64,000 nt of DNA from JASLMY01 sp965226475 (GCA_965226475.1 CBDDDJ010000005.1:682001-746000), one strand, 5' to 3'; positions 27,225 through 38,161 are shown, counted from the stretch's first letter. Notes: a model not told the origin generated them from the sequence alone. Translations and numbers: made by a program.

Positions 27225-28646
27225 ACATCGATCCCTTCACGGTGGAGGTGATCCGCCACGGCCTGACCGCGGTGGCGGAGGAGATCACGCTCACCGTCAT
27301 GCGCTCGGCCCGTTCGCCGCTCTTGCGCGAGGCAGGCGACATGTCCTCGGCCCTGACCCGACCATGCGGGCGAGCTGATCGCCCAGGGCCACGACATCCC
27401 CATCCACCTGGGCGTCATGGCGCAAACGGTGAAGGCCTTCCTCGGGCTCGTCGGGCCGGAACGCCTCGAGCCCGGCGACGTCTGGTTCCTGAACCTGCCG
27501 GAAGTCGGCGGCAACCACCTGCCCGACGTGAAGGCGATCCGGCCGATCTTCCTGGGCGATCGGCTCTTCGCTTTCGCGGTCAGCCTCGCCCATTGGCCGG
27601 ACATCGGAGGCGCCATGCCCGGCAGCTATTTCGCCGAGGCGCGAGACGCCTGCCAGGAGGGATTGCGAATTCCTCCCTTGCGCCTCTTCACCGCCGAGGG
27701 ACCGGACCGGGAGAAGCTCGATTTCCTGCTCGCCAACGTCCGGGCGCCGGAGGAACGCGAAGGCGACATCCTGGCCCAGGTCGCCGGCACCCGGGCGGCC
27801 GAGAAACGCCTGCTGGAGCTGGCGGCCGAACATGGCGGCGGCGTCGTGATGGCGGCGGTGGCCCGCCTGCACGACCTTTCGGAAGCCGCCATGCGCGAGG
27901 CGATCGCCAGCCTGCCCGACGGCCATTACCAGGGCGAGGATTTCATCGATGACGGCGGGGCCGATGGCGGGCCGGCGGGCGTCCGGGTCGATATCACGAT
28001 TGCCGGCGACGAGGCCCATTTCGACTTCGCCCGTTGCGACGACAAGGTCGACAATTATCTGAACACGACGCCCTATGTCGCTTCGGCGGCCGTGTTCTAT
28101 GCCATCAAGGCCATCGCCGGCCCCGAGATCCAGCCCAACGGCGGCTGCTACCGCCCGCTTCGCATCGTGACCCGGCCGGGCTCCCTGCTCGATCCCGGAC
28201 CCGACACGCCCGTGGTCGGCGGCAATCACGAAACCTCCCAACGGATCGTCGACGCCATCATGCGCGCCTTCGAGACCACTCTGCCCGAAAGGCTCGGCGC
28301 CGGTGGCCCGACGACGGCGGGCGGCGTCATCATCGGCGGGCGCGGCGAGGACGGGCGCTACCGGGTGTTCTTCGAACTGCACGGCGGCGGCGAGGGCGCG
28401 CGAGCGGAGCGCGACGGCATGCCCTGCGTCCGCGTTCATCTCGTCAACACCGCCAACACGCCGGCCGAAATCGTCGAGGCCGAATACCCGATACGGGTCG
28501 AACGGCAGGCGGTACGCGCGGGCTCCGGCGGCGCGGGCCGCCACCGGGGCGGAGACGGGCTGGTGCGCGAATATCGCATGCTGGCACCGGAGATGACCGT
28601 GACCACCGTGTTCGAGCGCCGCGTCGTGCCGCCCTACGGCTTCTTA

Positions 28647-29615
28647 GAGTCCGTCCGGAGACTTTATGTAGGATTACAGAGTTTTCGGAGCATGAGTCGA
28701 ATGGACGCGAGTTTGATGAAGGCGAGCGCGTTGCGGTTGAGGTTCTCCCAGTCCTTGGCCAGTCGGCGGCAGCGGTTGAGCCAGGCGATGGTGCGTTCGA
28801 CCACCCAACGCCTGGGCTGGACGACGAAGCCCTTCACCCGATCGGATCGCTTGACGATCTCGGTCTCGAGATCGGGCAGGATGCCGGCCAGGGCGCGGTG
28901 AAAGACCGGCCCCTGATAGGCGCTGTCGGCGAACAATTTCCCGAGAAAGGGAAACAGACCGAACAAGGTCGCCAGCAGCGCGAGACCGCCGTCGCGATCC
29001 TGAACGTCGGCGGCGGTGACGATGCCGTGCAGCAGCAAGCCTTGCGTATCGACCAGAACATGCCGCTTCTTGCCCTTGATCAGCTTGCCGGCATCGAAGC
29101 CGTGGCTGTCGATGCGAGCCCCCCTTTTTCAGCGCTTTTCACACTCTGAGTGTCGATGATGCAGGCCGTGGGGCTGGCTTCGCGCGCGGCTTTCTCGCGG
29201 CACTTGAGGTAGAGCGCATGATGGATGCGATCCAGCGTGCCGTCCCAGTTCCACAGGCCGAGGTAATCATGCACGGTGCTTCTGGGCGGCAAATCCTTGG
29301 GCAGCGCGCGCCACTGGCAGCCGGTGCTCAGAATGTACATCACGCCGTTGATCACCTCGCGGATAGCGACGCGCCGTTTGCCGCCGCCGGGCTTGCCCAG
29401 CGGGATCAGCGGCTCGATATGCGCCCATTCCGCATCGGTCAGGTCGCTCGGATAACGCAGTTTGTCGCGGTTGTAGCGCGGGCGGTTGTCGGCAGTCCAC
29501 ATGGGGCACCTCAAGAGCAAATTCACCACCCCAGAGAATCACAGCTGATTCAGCTCTTCAAGAGGGGGCGCCGGATAACCGATTCATCCGACTCATAAAG
29601 TCCCCGGACGGACAC
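28647..29615 (-). mobile_element. IS5-family element (IS427-group features), 969 bp, in hyuB
   Basis: The ends GAGTCCGTCCGGAGACTTTATG (left) and its reverse-complement counterpart GTGTCCGTCCGGGGACTTTATG (right) form terminal inverted repeats with two mismatches. The trinucleotide TTA is duplicated at 28644-28646 and 29616-29618. Size, TNA duplication and two-phase transposase frame fit the IS427 group of IS5. Confidence 0.9.
28664..29529 (-). CDS. IS5-family transposase, two frames joined by a -1 shift
   Basis: The upstream frame (29080-29529) has the DUF4096-type start YPSDLTDAEWAHIEPLIP and the first catalytic Asp in ACIIDTQSVKSAEKGG. The downstream frame carries GKKRHVLVDTQGLLLHGIV, the second Asp in LFADSAYQGPVF and the Glu in RRWVVERTIAWLNR. 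The two frames overlap at A5G6 (about 29117-29127), where a -1 shift joins them; IS427-group elements commonly use programmed frameshifting here. Confidence 0.85.
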
Positions 29616-29960
29616 TTAGGCGGCGAGGCGGGCGCGACCTTCAGGGTCGCGGTGCATTACGCCGACGGCCGCGAGGCGGAGCTTCCCGGCAAGGCCAACG
29701 TCCGTATCGGCCGCGGCGACCGCATCCTCGTGGAATCCTGCGGTGGCGGGGGCTACGGCGAACCGGTCCACGATGGCGGGGCGGATTGACCGTCCAGGGT
29801 TCGACGGACGAAATCGGGCGCCGCTCCCGAAAAAGGCGGGGCAGCCGGGCTTCTATTAACCATCGCTCGCCTATCTTGTGGACAAACACTTGAAAATTTA
29901 CCTAAAATACTTGGAGTAATGCAAATATTCAGTAACAATACTTCGCATTGTGATCGGCTA

Positions 29961-29990
29961 TTGACTTGCCGATATTCGTCCTCACATTAT
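29961..29990 (+). promoter_or_regulatory. Possible sigma-70 promoter upstream of the Flp pilin gene
   Basis: TTGACT, 18 bp, CATTAT within the only AT-rich stretch of this region (29870-30010), 178 bp before the pilin ATG. The rest of 29790-30167 holds no gene that I can see. Confidence 0.4.
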
Positions 29991-30167
29991 GTTTTCGGTG
30001 TCGGCTCGTCGCTATTTACGTTTCGCGGCGGCTCGACAATCGGCCGGCGCGGCAATGACCGGCCGTGACAAAAACGATGAACCGCGGGCGGGGACAATGG
30101 TCTTCGACCCGGGTCGGCGATGCTGCTGCTGATTAAGGTCCTGGTCCACCAGTCGGGGGAACCCCCA

Positions 30168-30389
30168 ATGTCGGATGTATTGACCTCGGTTTCGAGGTAC
30201 GCCGGACGTGTCCGACTCAGATGGACCAAACTGCTTCGCGACGAGTCGGGTGTGTCGGCGGTCGAATACGGCCTGCTGCTCGCCGGCGTCGGTCTGCTGA
30301 TCATGATCGCGGTGTTCGAGATGGGCGACGCGCTCGAAGGGCTGTTCAACCACATCCGAACGACCTTCACGACTTCCTACAACAGCTGA
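30168..30389 (+). CDS. Flp/Fap-type pilin (type IVb)
   Basis: 73 residues. A positively charged leader (RYAGRVRLRWTKLLRD) precedes the prepilin-peptidase and pilin motif ESGVSAVEYGLLLAGVGLLIMIAVF, then a short tail. This is the Flp pilin used by Tad secretion systems for surface attachment. The ATG at 30168 follows CGGGGGAACCCCCA, which contains the ribosome-binding purines. No tad/cpa assembly genes are in the window. Confidence 0.88.
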   Translation: MSDVLTSVSRYAGRVRLRWTKLLRDESGVSAVEYGLLLAGVGLLIMIAVFEMGDALEGLFNHIRTTFTTSYNS

Positions 30390-30507
30390 TCTTCGCCGAA
30401 TCAAGGCGAATGCGGCGGCGCGCGATTTCATATCGGGCGCCGTCGGTGCTTGCCATCCCCCCGGCTCCGATCGATAGAATGGCGTGGACGAGGAAGGATG
30501 GACGGGA

Positions 30508-31380
30508 ATGACCTGGCGGATCGAACCGATTGAAGGTAGCTTCGCGGCCGCGGTCGAGGGACCTCCGCTCGACCAAGCCGTCGACGACGACGTGGTCGAA
30601 CGGCTGCGCGGCGGCCTGGACCGCCACGGCCTGCTGATCCTGCGCGGCCAGTTGCTGAACGAGCCGACGCTGCTCGCCTTCGCCAAGCGGTTCGGCGAGC
30701 CCGACCACATCGTTCGCGACGATTGGGCGAGCCGCCAATGTCCGGAAATCACCTACATCACGAACCTGCTCGGCGGCGACGGCCGGCCGCTCGGCGGCCT
30801 CGGGAGCGGCGAGATTGACTGGCATTCGGACCAGTCCTACATGCCCTCCCCCGCCACCGGGTCCTTCCTCTACGGCGTGGAAATCCCGCCGGAGGGAACG
30901 CCGACCTATTTCGCCAGCCTCTACCTCGCGCACGAAGCCCTGCCGGCGGCGACGCGAGCCCACATCGAGGGCCTGAAGGTCGTCTACAGCTATGCCAAGC
31001 GGGTCTCGACCTACGAGGGCGAGCAGCCGAGCGAGGAAGAGATCCGCGCGATGGCTCCGGAAGTGCGCCATCCCCTGGTACACGTCCATCCCAAGACCGG
31101 GCGGCGCGCGCTCTATCTCGATCCGACGACGGCTCTCGGCATCGAAGGGTTGGCGCCGGCCGAGGGCGAGGCGCTGCTGGCGGAACTCGCGGACCACGCC
31201 GTTCAACCCGCCTTCGTCCATGCCCACGAGTGGCGGATGGGCGATCTCGTGGTCTGGGACAACGCGGTGATGCTGCACCGCCGAGACCCGTTCGACGTGA
31301 CTTCGAACCGGCTTTTGAAGCGCGCGACCGTGCGCATGCCGGCCGAGCGGCATATCCAACCGGTGGGCGACTATGTCTGA
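30508..31380 (+). CDS. TauD/TfdA-family Fe(II)/2-oxoglutarate dioxygenase
   Basis: 290 residues. The iron motif HxD is in DWHSDQSYMP and the distal His in VMLHRRDPFD; the 2-oxoglutarate-binding Arg is in KRATVRMPAER. The N-terminus and LILRGQLL segment are typical. Family members hydroxylate taurine, phenoxy acids or similar carboxylates. The ATG at 30508 has GGATGGACGGGA upstream. Confidence 0.9.
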   Translation: MTWRIEPIEGSFAAAVEGPPLDQAVDDDVVERLRGGLDRHGLLILRGQLLNEPTLLAFAKRFGEPDHIVRDDWASRQCPEITYITNLLGGDGRPLGGLGSGEIDWHSDQSYMPSPATGSFLYGVEIPPEGTPTYFASLYLAHEALPAATRAHIEGLKVVYSYAKRVSTYEGEQPSEEEIRAMAPEVRHPLVHVHPKTGRRALYLDPTTALGIEGLAPAEGEALLAELADHAVQPAFVHAHEWRMGDLVVWDNAVMLHRRDPFDVTSNRLLKRATVRMPAERHIQPVGDYV

Positions 31381-31390
31381 ATGATACTCG

Positions 31391-31808
31391 TCAGGTCGAC
31401 GGCGGCGCGCCGTCGCGGTAGAGCTTGTAGACGATGCTGTCCATCAGCACCTGGAAGGAGGCATCGACGATGTTGGCCGAGACGCCGACGGTGAACCAGC
31501 GCTCCCCCTCCCCATCCGCGCTTTCGACCAGCACCCGGGTGACGGCCTCGGTGCCGCCATCCAGGATACGGACCTTGTAGTCGACCAGCCCGAGGTCGGC
31601 GAGGTAGCCGGCATGGCGGCCGAAGTCCTTACGGATGGCATTGTCGAGGGCATTCACCGGGCCAGCCACCCTCGACGTAATCGACGCCGCGCCGGTCGAG
31701 CGCTTCCGCGATGCGCCGCTTGTCCTCGACCGAGAAGCTGACGCCCGAGGTTTGCGCCCCGTCACGCAGCGTGGTGTCGAAGAGATAGACGCGTTCCCTG
31801 GCCGTGCT
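31391..31808 (-). pseudogene. cimA: Citramalate synthase (CimA) remnant with large internal deletion
   Basis: Directly after the cysS stop, the frame reads RERVYLFDTTLRDGAQTSGV through VDYVEGGWPG, the first 45 or so residues of CimA with its DTTLRDGxQ metal motif. At about 31665 it jumps, out of frame, to the C-terminal regulatory domain (GPVNALDNAIRKDFGRHAGY to ANIVDASFQVLMDSIVYKLY). Several hundred codons of the TIM barrel are missing. No start codon remains; ACG occupies a plausible start position. The junction lies in a GGCCCGG context shared by both sides, suggesting microhomology. Confidence 0.8.
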
Positions 31809-33152
31809 TCACGCCCACCGCCAGGTGGTGCCCTCGGGCCCGTCTTCCAACTGGATGCCGTCGGCCGCCAGCTCGTCGCGAATCCGGTCCGCCTCGGCGA
31901 AGTCGCGCGCCGCGCGCGCCGCGCGCCGCGCCTCGATCCGCGCCTCGATTTCGCCCGCGTCGCCGTCCTCGCCGCCGCCCCGGAACCAGTCCTCGGCCTC
32001 TCCCGCCAACACGCCCAGCAGCGCGGCGCCGGCCTTGAGTTCACCGGCGGCGCCCTCGTCGCCGCCGATCGCCCGATCGGCCAGCGCGTGCAGTTCGCGG
32101 ATCGCCATCGGCGAGTTGAGATCGTCGCCGAGTGCCGCCCAGACGCTTTCCGGCACCCGCTCGGCGACCGGCGCCGTGCCCGCCGCCCGGTACCAGCGGT
32201 CGAGCGTCTGCTTGGCCTGGGCGGTGCCTTCCCTAGTGAAGTCCAGCGGCTGGCGGTAATGCGCCGCCAGCAGGGCGAGACGGATCGCCTCCCCCGGGAA
32301 CTCGCCCAGCAGGTCGCGGACGGTGAAGAAGTTGCCGAGCGACTTCGACATCTTCTCGGCCCCGACCACGACGTAGCCGTTGTGCATCCAGAGCCGCGCC
32401 AGCGGGGCGCCGTCGTGGGCGCAGTGGCTCTGCGCCACCTCGTTCTGGTGGTGCGGGAAGATCAGGTCCAGGCCACCGCCGTGGATATCGAAGGTGATGC
32501 CGAGATAGCGCTTGGACATGGCCGAGCATTCGATATGCCAGCCCGGCCGGCCGCGTCCCCAGGGACTGTCCCAGCCGGGCTGGGTTTCGTCGGACGGCTT
32601 CCACAGGACGAAATCCATGGCATCGCGCTTGTAGGGGGCGACATCGATCCGGGCGCCGGCGATCAGCTCCTTGGGGCTCCGGCGGGAGAAGGCGCCATAA
32701 TCGTCCCACGACGGCACGGCGAAGAGCACATGGCCCTCGGCCGCATAGGCATGGCCTTTTTCGATCAGGGTCTCTATCAGCGCGATCATCTCGGGGATGT
32801 GCGCCGTGGCCCGGGGCTCGACGTCGGGCGGCAGCGCGTTCAGCGCCGCCATGTCCTCGTGGTAGGCTCGGGTGGTGCGGCTCGTCACCTCCGAGATATC
32901 GACCCCCTCCTCCGCCGCCCGGACGTTGATCTTGTCGTCGACGTCGGTGATGTTGCGGACGTAGGTGACGCGGGCGTGGCGCCGGCGCAGGAAGCGCACC
33001 AGGGTGTCGAACACCACCACCGGGCGGGCGTTGCCGATATGGGCGAAGTCGTAGACCGTCGGCCCGCAGACATAGAGGCGGACATGGTCCGGCTCCAGCG
33101 GCGCGAAGGCGTCGCGGCGTTGCGTCGCGGTGTTGTAGAATGAGACTTCCAT
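31809..33152 (-). CDS. cysS: Cysteinyl-tRNA synthetase
   Basis: 447 residues. CGPTVYDFAHIGNARPVVVFD contains the class I HIGN motif and a zinc Cys; KMSKSLGNFFTVRDLL is the KMSKS loop; RPGWHIECSAMS and HGGGLDLIFPHHQNE supply the remaining zinc ligands. It charges tRNA-Cys. The ATG at 33152 (MEVSFYNTATQR) has GAAGGGA upstream. Confidence 0.96.
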   Translation of the reverse strand: MEVSFYNTATQRRDAFAPLEPDHVRLYVCGPTVYDFAHIGNARPVVVFDTLVRFLRRRHARVTYVRNITDVDDKINVRAAEEGVDISEVTSRTTRAYHEDMAALNALPPDVEPRATAHIPEMIALIETLIEKGHAYAAEGHVLFAVPSWDDYGAFSRRSPKELIAGARIDVAPYKRDAMDFVLWKPSDETQPGWDSPWGRGRPGWHIECSAMSKRYLGITFDIHGGGLDLIFPHHQNEVAQSHCAHDGAPLARLWMHNGYVVVGAEKMSKSLGNFFTVRDLLGEFPGEAIRLALLAAHYRQPLDFTREGTAQAKQTLDRWYRAAGTAPVAERVPESVWAALGDDLNSPMAIRELHALADRAIGGDEGAAGELKAGAALLGVLAGEAEDWFRGGGEDGDAGEIEARIEARRAARAARDFAEADRIRDELAADGIQLEDGPEGTTWRWA

Positions 33153-33577
33153 CTCGGAAGATCCCTTCAACCGATTGAATTACAATGGTTTTAACGAGTT
33201 TCGCGCGGCCAGCGCGAGGCCCGGGCCGCAAGCCCTAGCAAATATGCGCGCCCGGGTCCAATGGAAACCGGGGCGACGATCGGCGCCGCCTCCGCGCTTC
33301 CCCGCCCCGGCTTACGCCGACTTTCCGGTTTCAGAGGTAGAGTACTCATCTTGCGGACATGGCCCCCACGGCAGGGGCTAGAGCCAATTTCGGAAATGTA
33401 GATCGCGCTAATGTAAAGTGTCGTAAACTTACATGGCTGCTTCTTCGACAAGTGAATGCACGATCTTCAGCCGATTCGCCGACATAACTACAAACAGCGG
33501 CCGAGAAGGAGGGACGATAACTACGATCTCCCAACGTCCGTCTCCAAACAGTTGCCATCACCAAGTAAATCGCCACG
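33153..33577. other. Intergenic region without recognisable genes
   Basis: 425 bp between the start of cysS and the 3' end of the spermidine-synthase-like gene. It is less GC-rich than the surroundings from about 33400. No RNA gene, repeat or good coding frame was seen; it should contain the cysS promoter. Confidence 0.5.
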
Positions 33578-35926
33578 TCAAGTGGCATGCTCGAAATTGC
33601 CGACGTCCATGGCGCCTTCGCGCCGGAAGCCAATCACCACGGCGCTGGCGCCGAGCGCGAGATAACAGGCCGCACCACAGGCAAGCGTCGCATAGATGCC
33701 GAAGGTTAGGCTCAAGCCGATCGAGACCGTCGACGCCACGACCGCCGCGGCGCCGTTGATGCCCCAGAACCAGGGCGTCGGTCGCATGTCCTTGGCGGCA
33801 ACCAACGACATTCCGGTGGGCAGCGCGAATCCCATTACGAATCCCGATGGTGCGATCGCGACGATACAGATAGTGGCCCGCCAGATCAGGGTCAGATGTT
33901 CGTATTCGAGCAAGAGATCGGGTAGCCAAAAGGACATCGAAAAGAGATACCCGCTCAACAGCAGAAAGACGGCGAAAAACGCTTTCGGACCGTGAAGCGG
34001 ATAGCGGTCAACGCAAAAACTACCGGCGGCGGTGGACAGAATGAGTGAGAACAGCACGATCGAAAGCGAATAGACGGGGTGGCCCAGGAACACGCTCCAG
34101 AGCTGCAAAAAGCCGATCTCGACGAACATGAAACCCGTCCCGATGAGAAGAAAATAGCTCGTCCCGCCAAACACCAGTCTCGGCGCGACCTTCCGCGTGG
34201 CCGACCAAGCCGGGACCAAGATCATGACCACGACCATGACGAGGGAGATCGCCAGCAGCAGATAGAAGGTCGCGAAGGCAATCAGGTTGCCGTACTGGTC
34301 CCGGTTCAGGTTCTTCTGGTTCTTGAGATTTACCAAGGTCGCCAGCTTGAAGACGGGGAGTTGGTTGAAGAAGAAGGGGCGACGATCGGTCGGTGGCGAG
34401 ACATCCACTGGCAGCAGCTTCGCGACGGCCCTGTCCAACTCCAACGGCGTCTCCGACCCGATCATCAAGCGGAGGTTCGGGTCCGACGGAGGAGCGGTCG
34501 GCGACATCAACACTTGAAAGCCGAAACGCGCGCAGGCCTCTTCCAACGCCGTGATGGCGGCGGGTTCCAGTGGCCGGCGCGCCACCACAAGGGTCGCGAC
34601 CCGATTTCGAAGTGCCGACGCCGACGAAAAGGGCGGCGTGCTGGTGGCCAAGAAGATATGCTCGGCCGGCGAACGCACGCCCACGGCCCAGAGTGCCGCC
34701 ATCGCCAAAGTCGTCAGGCGCACGGTATGATCGGCCGAGTTCGGGTAATACAAGCGGCTCACTGTTAGCACACCCGATTCACGCAATCGCCCGAGGAAGA
34801 TGGTCCAGGCCTCGCGCGTATAGAGTCGGTTCTCCGACAGCACATAGGCGCCGGCGCCCGTGGCGGCCCAGGTGTCGATCAGGCTCATTTGAATGATATC
34901 GAATCGCTCTTGGGTTCGCGCCAGCCAGCTTCGCGCTTCGTCGACTTCGATCCTCACGCCCTCGATCCGGTCGATATTGCTGAAGCTTGCAAAATCGCTG
35001 GAGCCGGCAGAATCGCGGCGCTCCGTCAGTATCTCGGCAATGAGCGGATTGAGCTCGATTCCAACCACGTTGCGCAGCCCGAACCGCTTGGCGGAGAGAA
35101 GATCGCGACCGGCGCCGGCGCCGATGACCGCGCCGTCGGTCAATCCGGGCAGCTGATAGGCGAGGTTCGAGACGTCGTAGTCGAGAAACGACAGCTCGGA
35201 CCAATCGCCGGAGAAGGCATAACCGTAGGTACCCGCGGTGCCGTCGATTATTGTAATGCGTTGTGTTACGTCTTTTTCCAATTCGAACGACTGACCGACG
35301 CCCCAGAGTAGGGGTGGTCCCTTCCACGCCTCGAACAACGCCACCCCTGAGAACGAGTTCCAACCCTCAAACAGAATTTCCCCGCGATCAGCCTCCGAGG
35401 TGCCCGAGGGATAACCAACTCTAATCGTCATTTTTCCCTGGGTTATGAGTCCGAGAACGGCGGCGATGGCGAGTGTTGTGATGATGGGGACGTGGAAAAA
35501 CGAACCTCGGGGACCGTCGAACGACGTTTCCACTCCACCACGATAATGGGCGAAGAGAAGCGACGAAACGGCGACGGCTAGGGCAATCCATATCAGCGCC
35601 GTCGGCCCGCCCGCCAAATCGAGGACGAGCAGTGCCGCGAAGCAACCGAACGCGGCACCGGCCATGTCGATGCCGTAGACCCAGCCGACGCGGTACGGGC
35701 TACGGGTGAGGAACAGACTGACCAGGACGCCGGAGAAAAAGAAGGGAACCGTGAGACAGATGATCAGCGCGATCCAACTGAAGATTGCCCAGACGTTCGA
35801 ATCCGCGAGCGGGTTCACCAGCGTCTCAAGTCGGGCGGCGCCAACCACGCTGACGGCGAAAGCGAGACTGAAGAAGACAATGTCCCGCGCGAACTGCCGC
35901 TGGTCGGGCGACGGCCGATTTCGATA

Positions 35927-36951
35927 GGCTCACTTCGTGAAATGTATGCGTCACCTTGTTACGGCGGCGGCGAGGCAGGCTCGGTCATTGGCGCCGGGGG
36001 CGAGGCCGACGAGGTGGAACCAGCTCAGGTAGTTGTCCAGATAGCGGGTGGCGATGCCGCGGCGGGGACGCAGGAAGTCCTTCAACCGGCTGTGGCGGCT
36101 GTTCACCGTCTGCACATGCAGATCGCCCCGAACCCGTTCCCCCATCGAGCGGTTGAGTGCTTCGTGGCTCACCCCGAGCGCGGCGGCGCAAGGTGGATAG
36201 CTCGCGCCACCGTCGGAGACCAGCAGGGCGTCCTTCGCGACCACCGGGTCGAGAGCAGCCGTGAGCGCCGCCGCGTCGACCCTGGGCAGCACCGCGCTCA
36301 CCGTCGTCCCGCTCCGGTCCGCCGCCATGAGAACCGGCACCTGCTCGCGCGAGAGGCCGCGCTTCTTCGCCTTGCCGCCCCGCCGCCGTGCCTTGCGTCC
36401 CAGCCCGCGCGCGCCCTTCCGGCTCTCCAGGACGTAGGTCTCGTCCGCTTCCACGATCCCCTTGAGCACCTCCGAATCGCTCCGCGCCGCCGCCAGAAAC
36501 CGGTGACGCCAGCGGAACGCCGTGCTCACCGCCACGTCGCAGCGCGCCGCCGAGGCCTTCACCGTCTCCCCCTCCGCCAGCGACGCCCCGAACGACAGCC
36601 AGCGTTCCTTGTGGTGCAGGCCCGACAGCGGCGTACCGGTCAGCGCGTTGAAGGTCCTGCCGCAGCCCTTGCACTGGTAGCGCCGCAGACCCCGCGCCAT
36701 ACCGCGCGAAACCGCCCCTTCGCTCGCGCAGTGCGGACAGCGCCGGGCCTCGTCCACACCAAGCTCGATCGCGGCCTTCGATGCCTCGCCTTCGCTCCGG
36801 CCCGACAGCACCGCGAGCGCCTCGTGCCGCTGCACGCGCGTCAGCCCGCGCGCCGCCGAAAGCCACACCTGGAAACCCTTGCCGTCCATGACCCAACCTC
36901 CTGACGTTCCGAGCATTCTATCACAAATGCATACGTTTCACAAATTGAGCC
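35927..36951 (-). mobile_element. IS1595-family element, 1025 bp
   Basis: The ends GGCTCACTTCGTGAAATGTA (left) and, in reverse complement, GGCTCAATTTGTGAAACGTA (right) are inverted repeats, and the 8-bp target duplication TTTCGATA lies at 35919-35926 and 36952-36959. Eight-bp duplications are typical of the family. Excision restores the host reading frame. Confidence 0.93.
35951..36889 (-). CDS. IS1595-family transposase
   Basis: 312 residues: an N-terminal zinc ribbon (CPHCASEGAVSRG, then YQCKGCGRTFNALTGTPL) followed by the DDE/DDN domain with VEADETYVLESRKG, LLVSDGGASY and RVRGDLHVQTVNSRHSRLK. The ATG at 36889 is preferred because CAGGAGG lies 7 nt upstream. Confidence 0.93.
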   Translation of the reverse strand: MDGKGFQVWLSAARGLTRVQRHEALAVLSGRSEGEASKAAIELGVDEARRCPHCASEGAVSRGMARGLRRYQCKGCGRTFNALTGTPLSGLHHKERWLSFGASLAEGETVKASAARCDVAVSTAFRWRHRFLAAARSDSEVLKGIVEADETYVLESRKGARGLGRKARRRGGKAKKRGLSREQVPVLMAADRSGTTVSAVLPRVDAAALTAALDPVVAKDALLVSDGGASYPPCAAALGVSHEALNRSMGERVRGDLHVQTVNSRHSRLKDFLRPRRGIATRYLDNYLSWFHLVGLAPGANDRACLAAAVTR

Positions 36952-37022
36952 TTTCGATATACCCATAGGCCCCCACTGGCCAGGCCCAGCATGGCAATTC
37001 CGATCGACAGGAACGCCAAGTA

Positions 37023-38161
37023 TACTCGGATCACTCCAGAACCCGAAAATCCCGGTGCGAGATGATACGGAAATTGTCGGTTATGGTGTCGCGCCAAGTC
37101 GTCCACTCTCGTGGCAGGCGTTGCTTGAAGAAGTGATCGATCGCTTTGGTGAAGAGGTCGAAGTTGGCGTAGAACCTGTTGTGGGTCACCTCGCGATGCA
37201 TGACGCCCCATAATCGCTCGATGGCGTTGAGGTGGGGGGCGTAGGCGGGCTGGAAGATCAGCTTGATGCGGCAACCCGGCCTCTCCAGCCATTGTCGGAC
37301 CAGGCGGGCATGGTGATAGCGGGCATTGTCGGCGAAGACGTAGATCCGCTTCTTTCCGGGGTTGTCGGCCTCCAGCTTCTCGAACAGCGCGATGGTCGAG
37401 GCGGCGTTGATCCGCTCGGCCTGGACCAAGGGGCAGTGGAAATTCTCCAGATTGAGCGCGCCGTGGAGGTTGATGCGCTGGCGTCCCGAGGTCCGCCTCA
37501 GCGCCACCTTGTCGCCTTTTTTGACCCAGCCATGGACTGGACGCGACTGGTATTCCGGGTGCACCGCATCGGCGAAGTAGACCACCTCGTCGGCCTCCAG
37601 GCCGTTGAGCAACTTGTCATAAGCCTCGATGAAGGCGGCCTGCTCGGCCTCGTCGGCCTGGGCCGGCAGGCTTTCCGGGCGCTTGTATTCGAAGCCCAGG
37701 CGATGCATCAGCTTGATGCAGCCGGAATGGCTGTAGATCACCCCCCAGGTCGCCGCGATATGCGCCGCCACCTCGCCCGTGTCGCGGTAAAGCCGTTCGC
37801 CCAGATGCGCCGAAAGGTCCGCCTCTTGCTCCCGGCTCAGATGGCCCGGCCCGCCGGGCCAGTCGAACAGCGTCAATTCATCCAGACCGCCCGCGCGGTA
37901 GCGCTTGAACCAAGTCCGCACCGTGTCGTCGTCGAGGTAGAGCACCCGCGCCACCTCGGCACAGCTCAGGCCGTCATCCAGCAGCAGAACGGCGTTCGCC
38001 CGCCGGGCCACCCCATGGCTCTCGCTCGGGTGCCCCATCACCGCCCTCAGGGCCCCCCGCTCCTTGGCACTCAGAAATCCACCGCGAATCATGCCCCCGA
38101 GAAGAATCGATCAACGGCCGGATTGCCAGAGCTTTTTTCGGGTCTCTGAGGAGTCGGGGTA
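37023..38161 (-). mobile_element. IS630-family element, 1139 bp
   Basis: Flanked by TA dinucleotides (37021-37022 and 38162-38163), the IS630/mariner signature. Both ends share ACCCGAAAA at about the same distance inside imperfect inverted repeats (TACTCGGATCACTCC and TACCCCGACTCCTCA). Removing it restores the host frame. Confidence 0.9.
37031..38092 (-). CDS. IS630-family transposase
   Basis: 353 residues: N-terminal winged-helix region (SESHGVARRANAVLLLDDG, TVRTWFKRYRAGGLDELT) and a DDE domain with VVYFADAVHPEYQSRP, KRIYVFADNARYHHA and YAPHLNAIERLWGVMHRE. The frame is complete. Confidence 0.93.
   Translation of the reverse strand: MIRGGFLSAKERGALRAVMGHPSESHGVARRANAVLLLDDGLSCAEVARVLYLDDDTVRTWFKRYRAGGLDELTLFDWPGGPGHLSREQEADLSAHLGERLYRDTGEVAAHIAATWGVIYSHSGCIKLMHRLGFEYKRPESLPAQADEAEQAAFIEAYDKLLNGLEADEVVYFADAVHPEYQSRPVHGWVKKGDKVALRRTSGRQRINLHGALNLENFHCPLVQAERINAASTIALFEKLEADNPGKKRIYVFADNARYHHARLVRQWLERPGCRIKLIFQPAYAPHLNAIERLWGVMHREVTHNRFYANFDLFTKAIDHFFKQRLPREWTTWRDTITDNFRIISHRDFRVLE

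Larger units (their letters stand above)
27222..29789 (+). pseudogene. hyuB: Hydantoinase/oxoprolinase subunit B, frameshifted and interrupted by IS5
   Basis: The start MNIDPFTVEVIRHGLTAVAE overlaps the hyuA stop. An extra C near 27357 shifts the frame after SALT; DHAGELIAQGHDIPIHLGVM and the rest follow in the new frame (FVNxGD-type block as VWFLNLPEVGGNHLPD; TTPYVASAAVFYAIK; VVGGNHETSQRIVD). At 28646 an IS5-family element enters after PPYGFL. Past the IS the tail GGEAGATFRVAVHYADG to VESCGGGGYGEPVHDGG ends at 29789. HyuB is the hydrolytic partner of HyuA. At least two independent lesions make it inactive. Confidence 0.85.

Noticed and set aside
25208..27952. Natural hyuA-hyuB fusion protein
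   Set aside because: The fused frame exists only because of the 20-C tract and loses HyuB sequence after a second frameshift; the normal ATGA-type junction is still visible in the correct frames.
28664..29529. Two independent small IS5 genes
   Set aside because: Catalytic residues are divided between them and they meet at an A5G6 slip site, so they form one frameshifted transposase.
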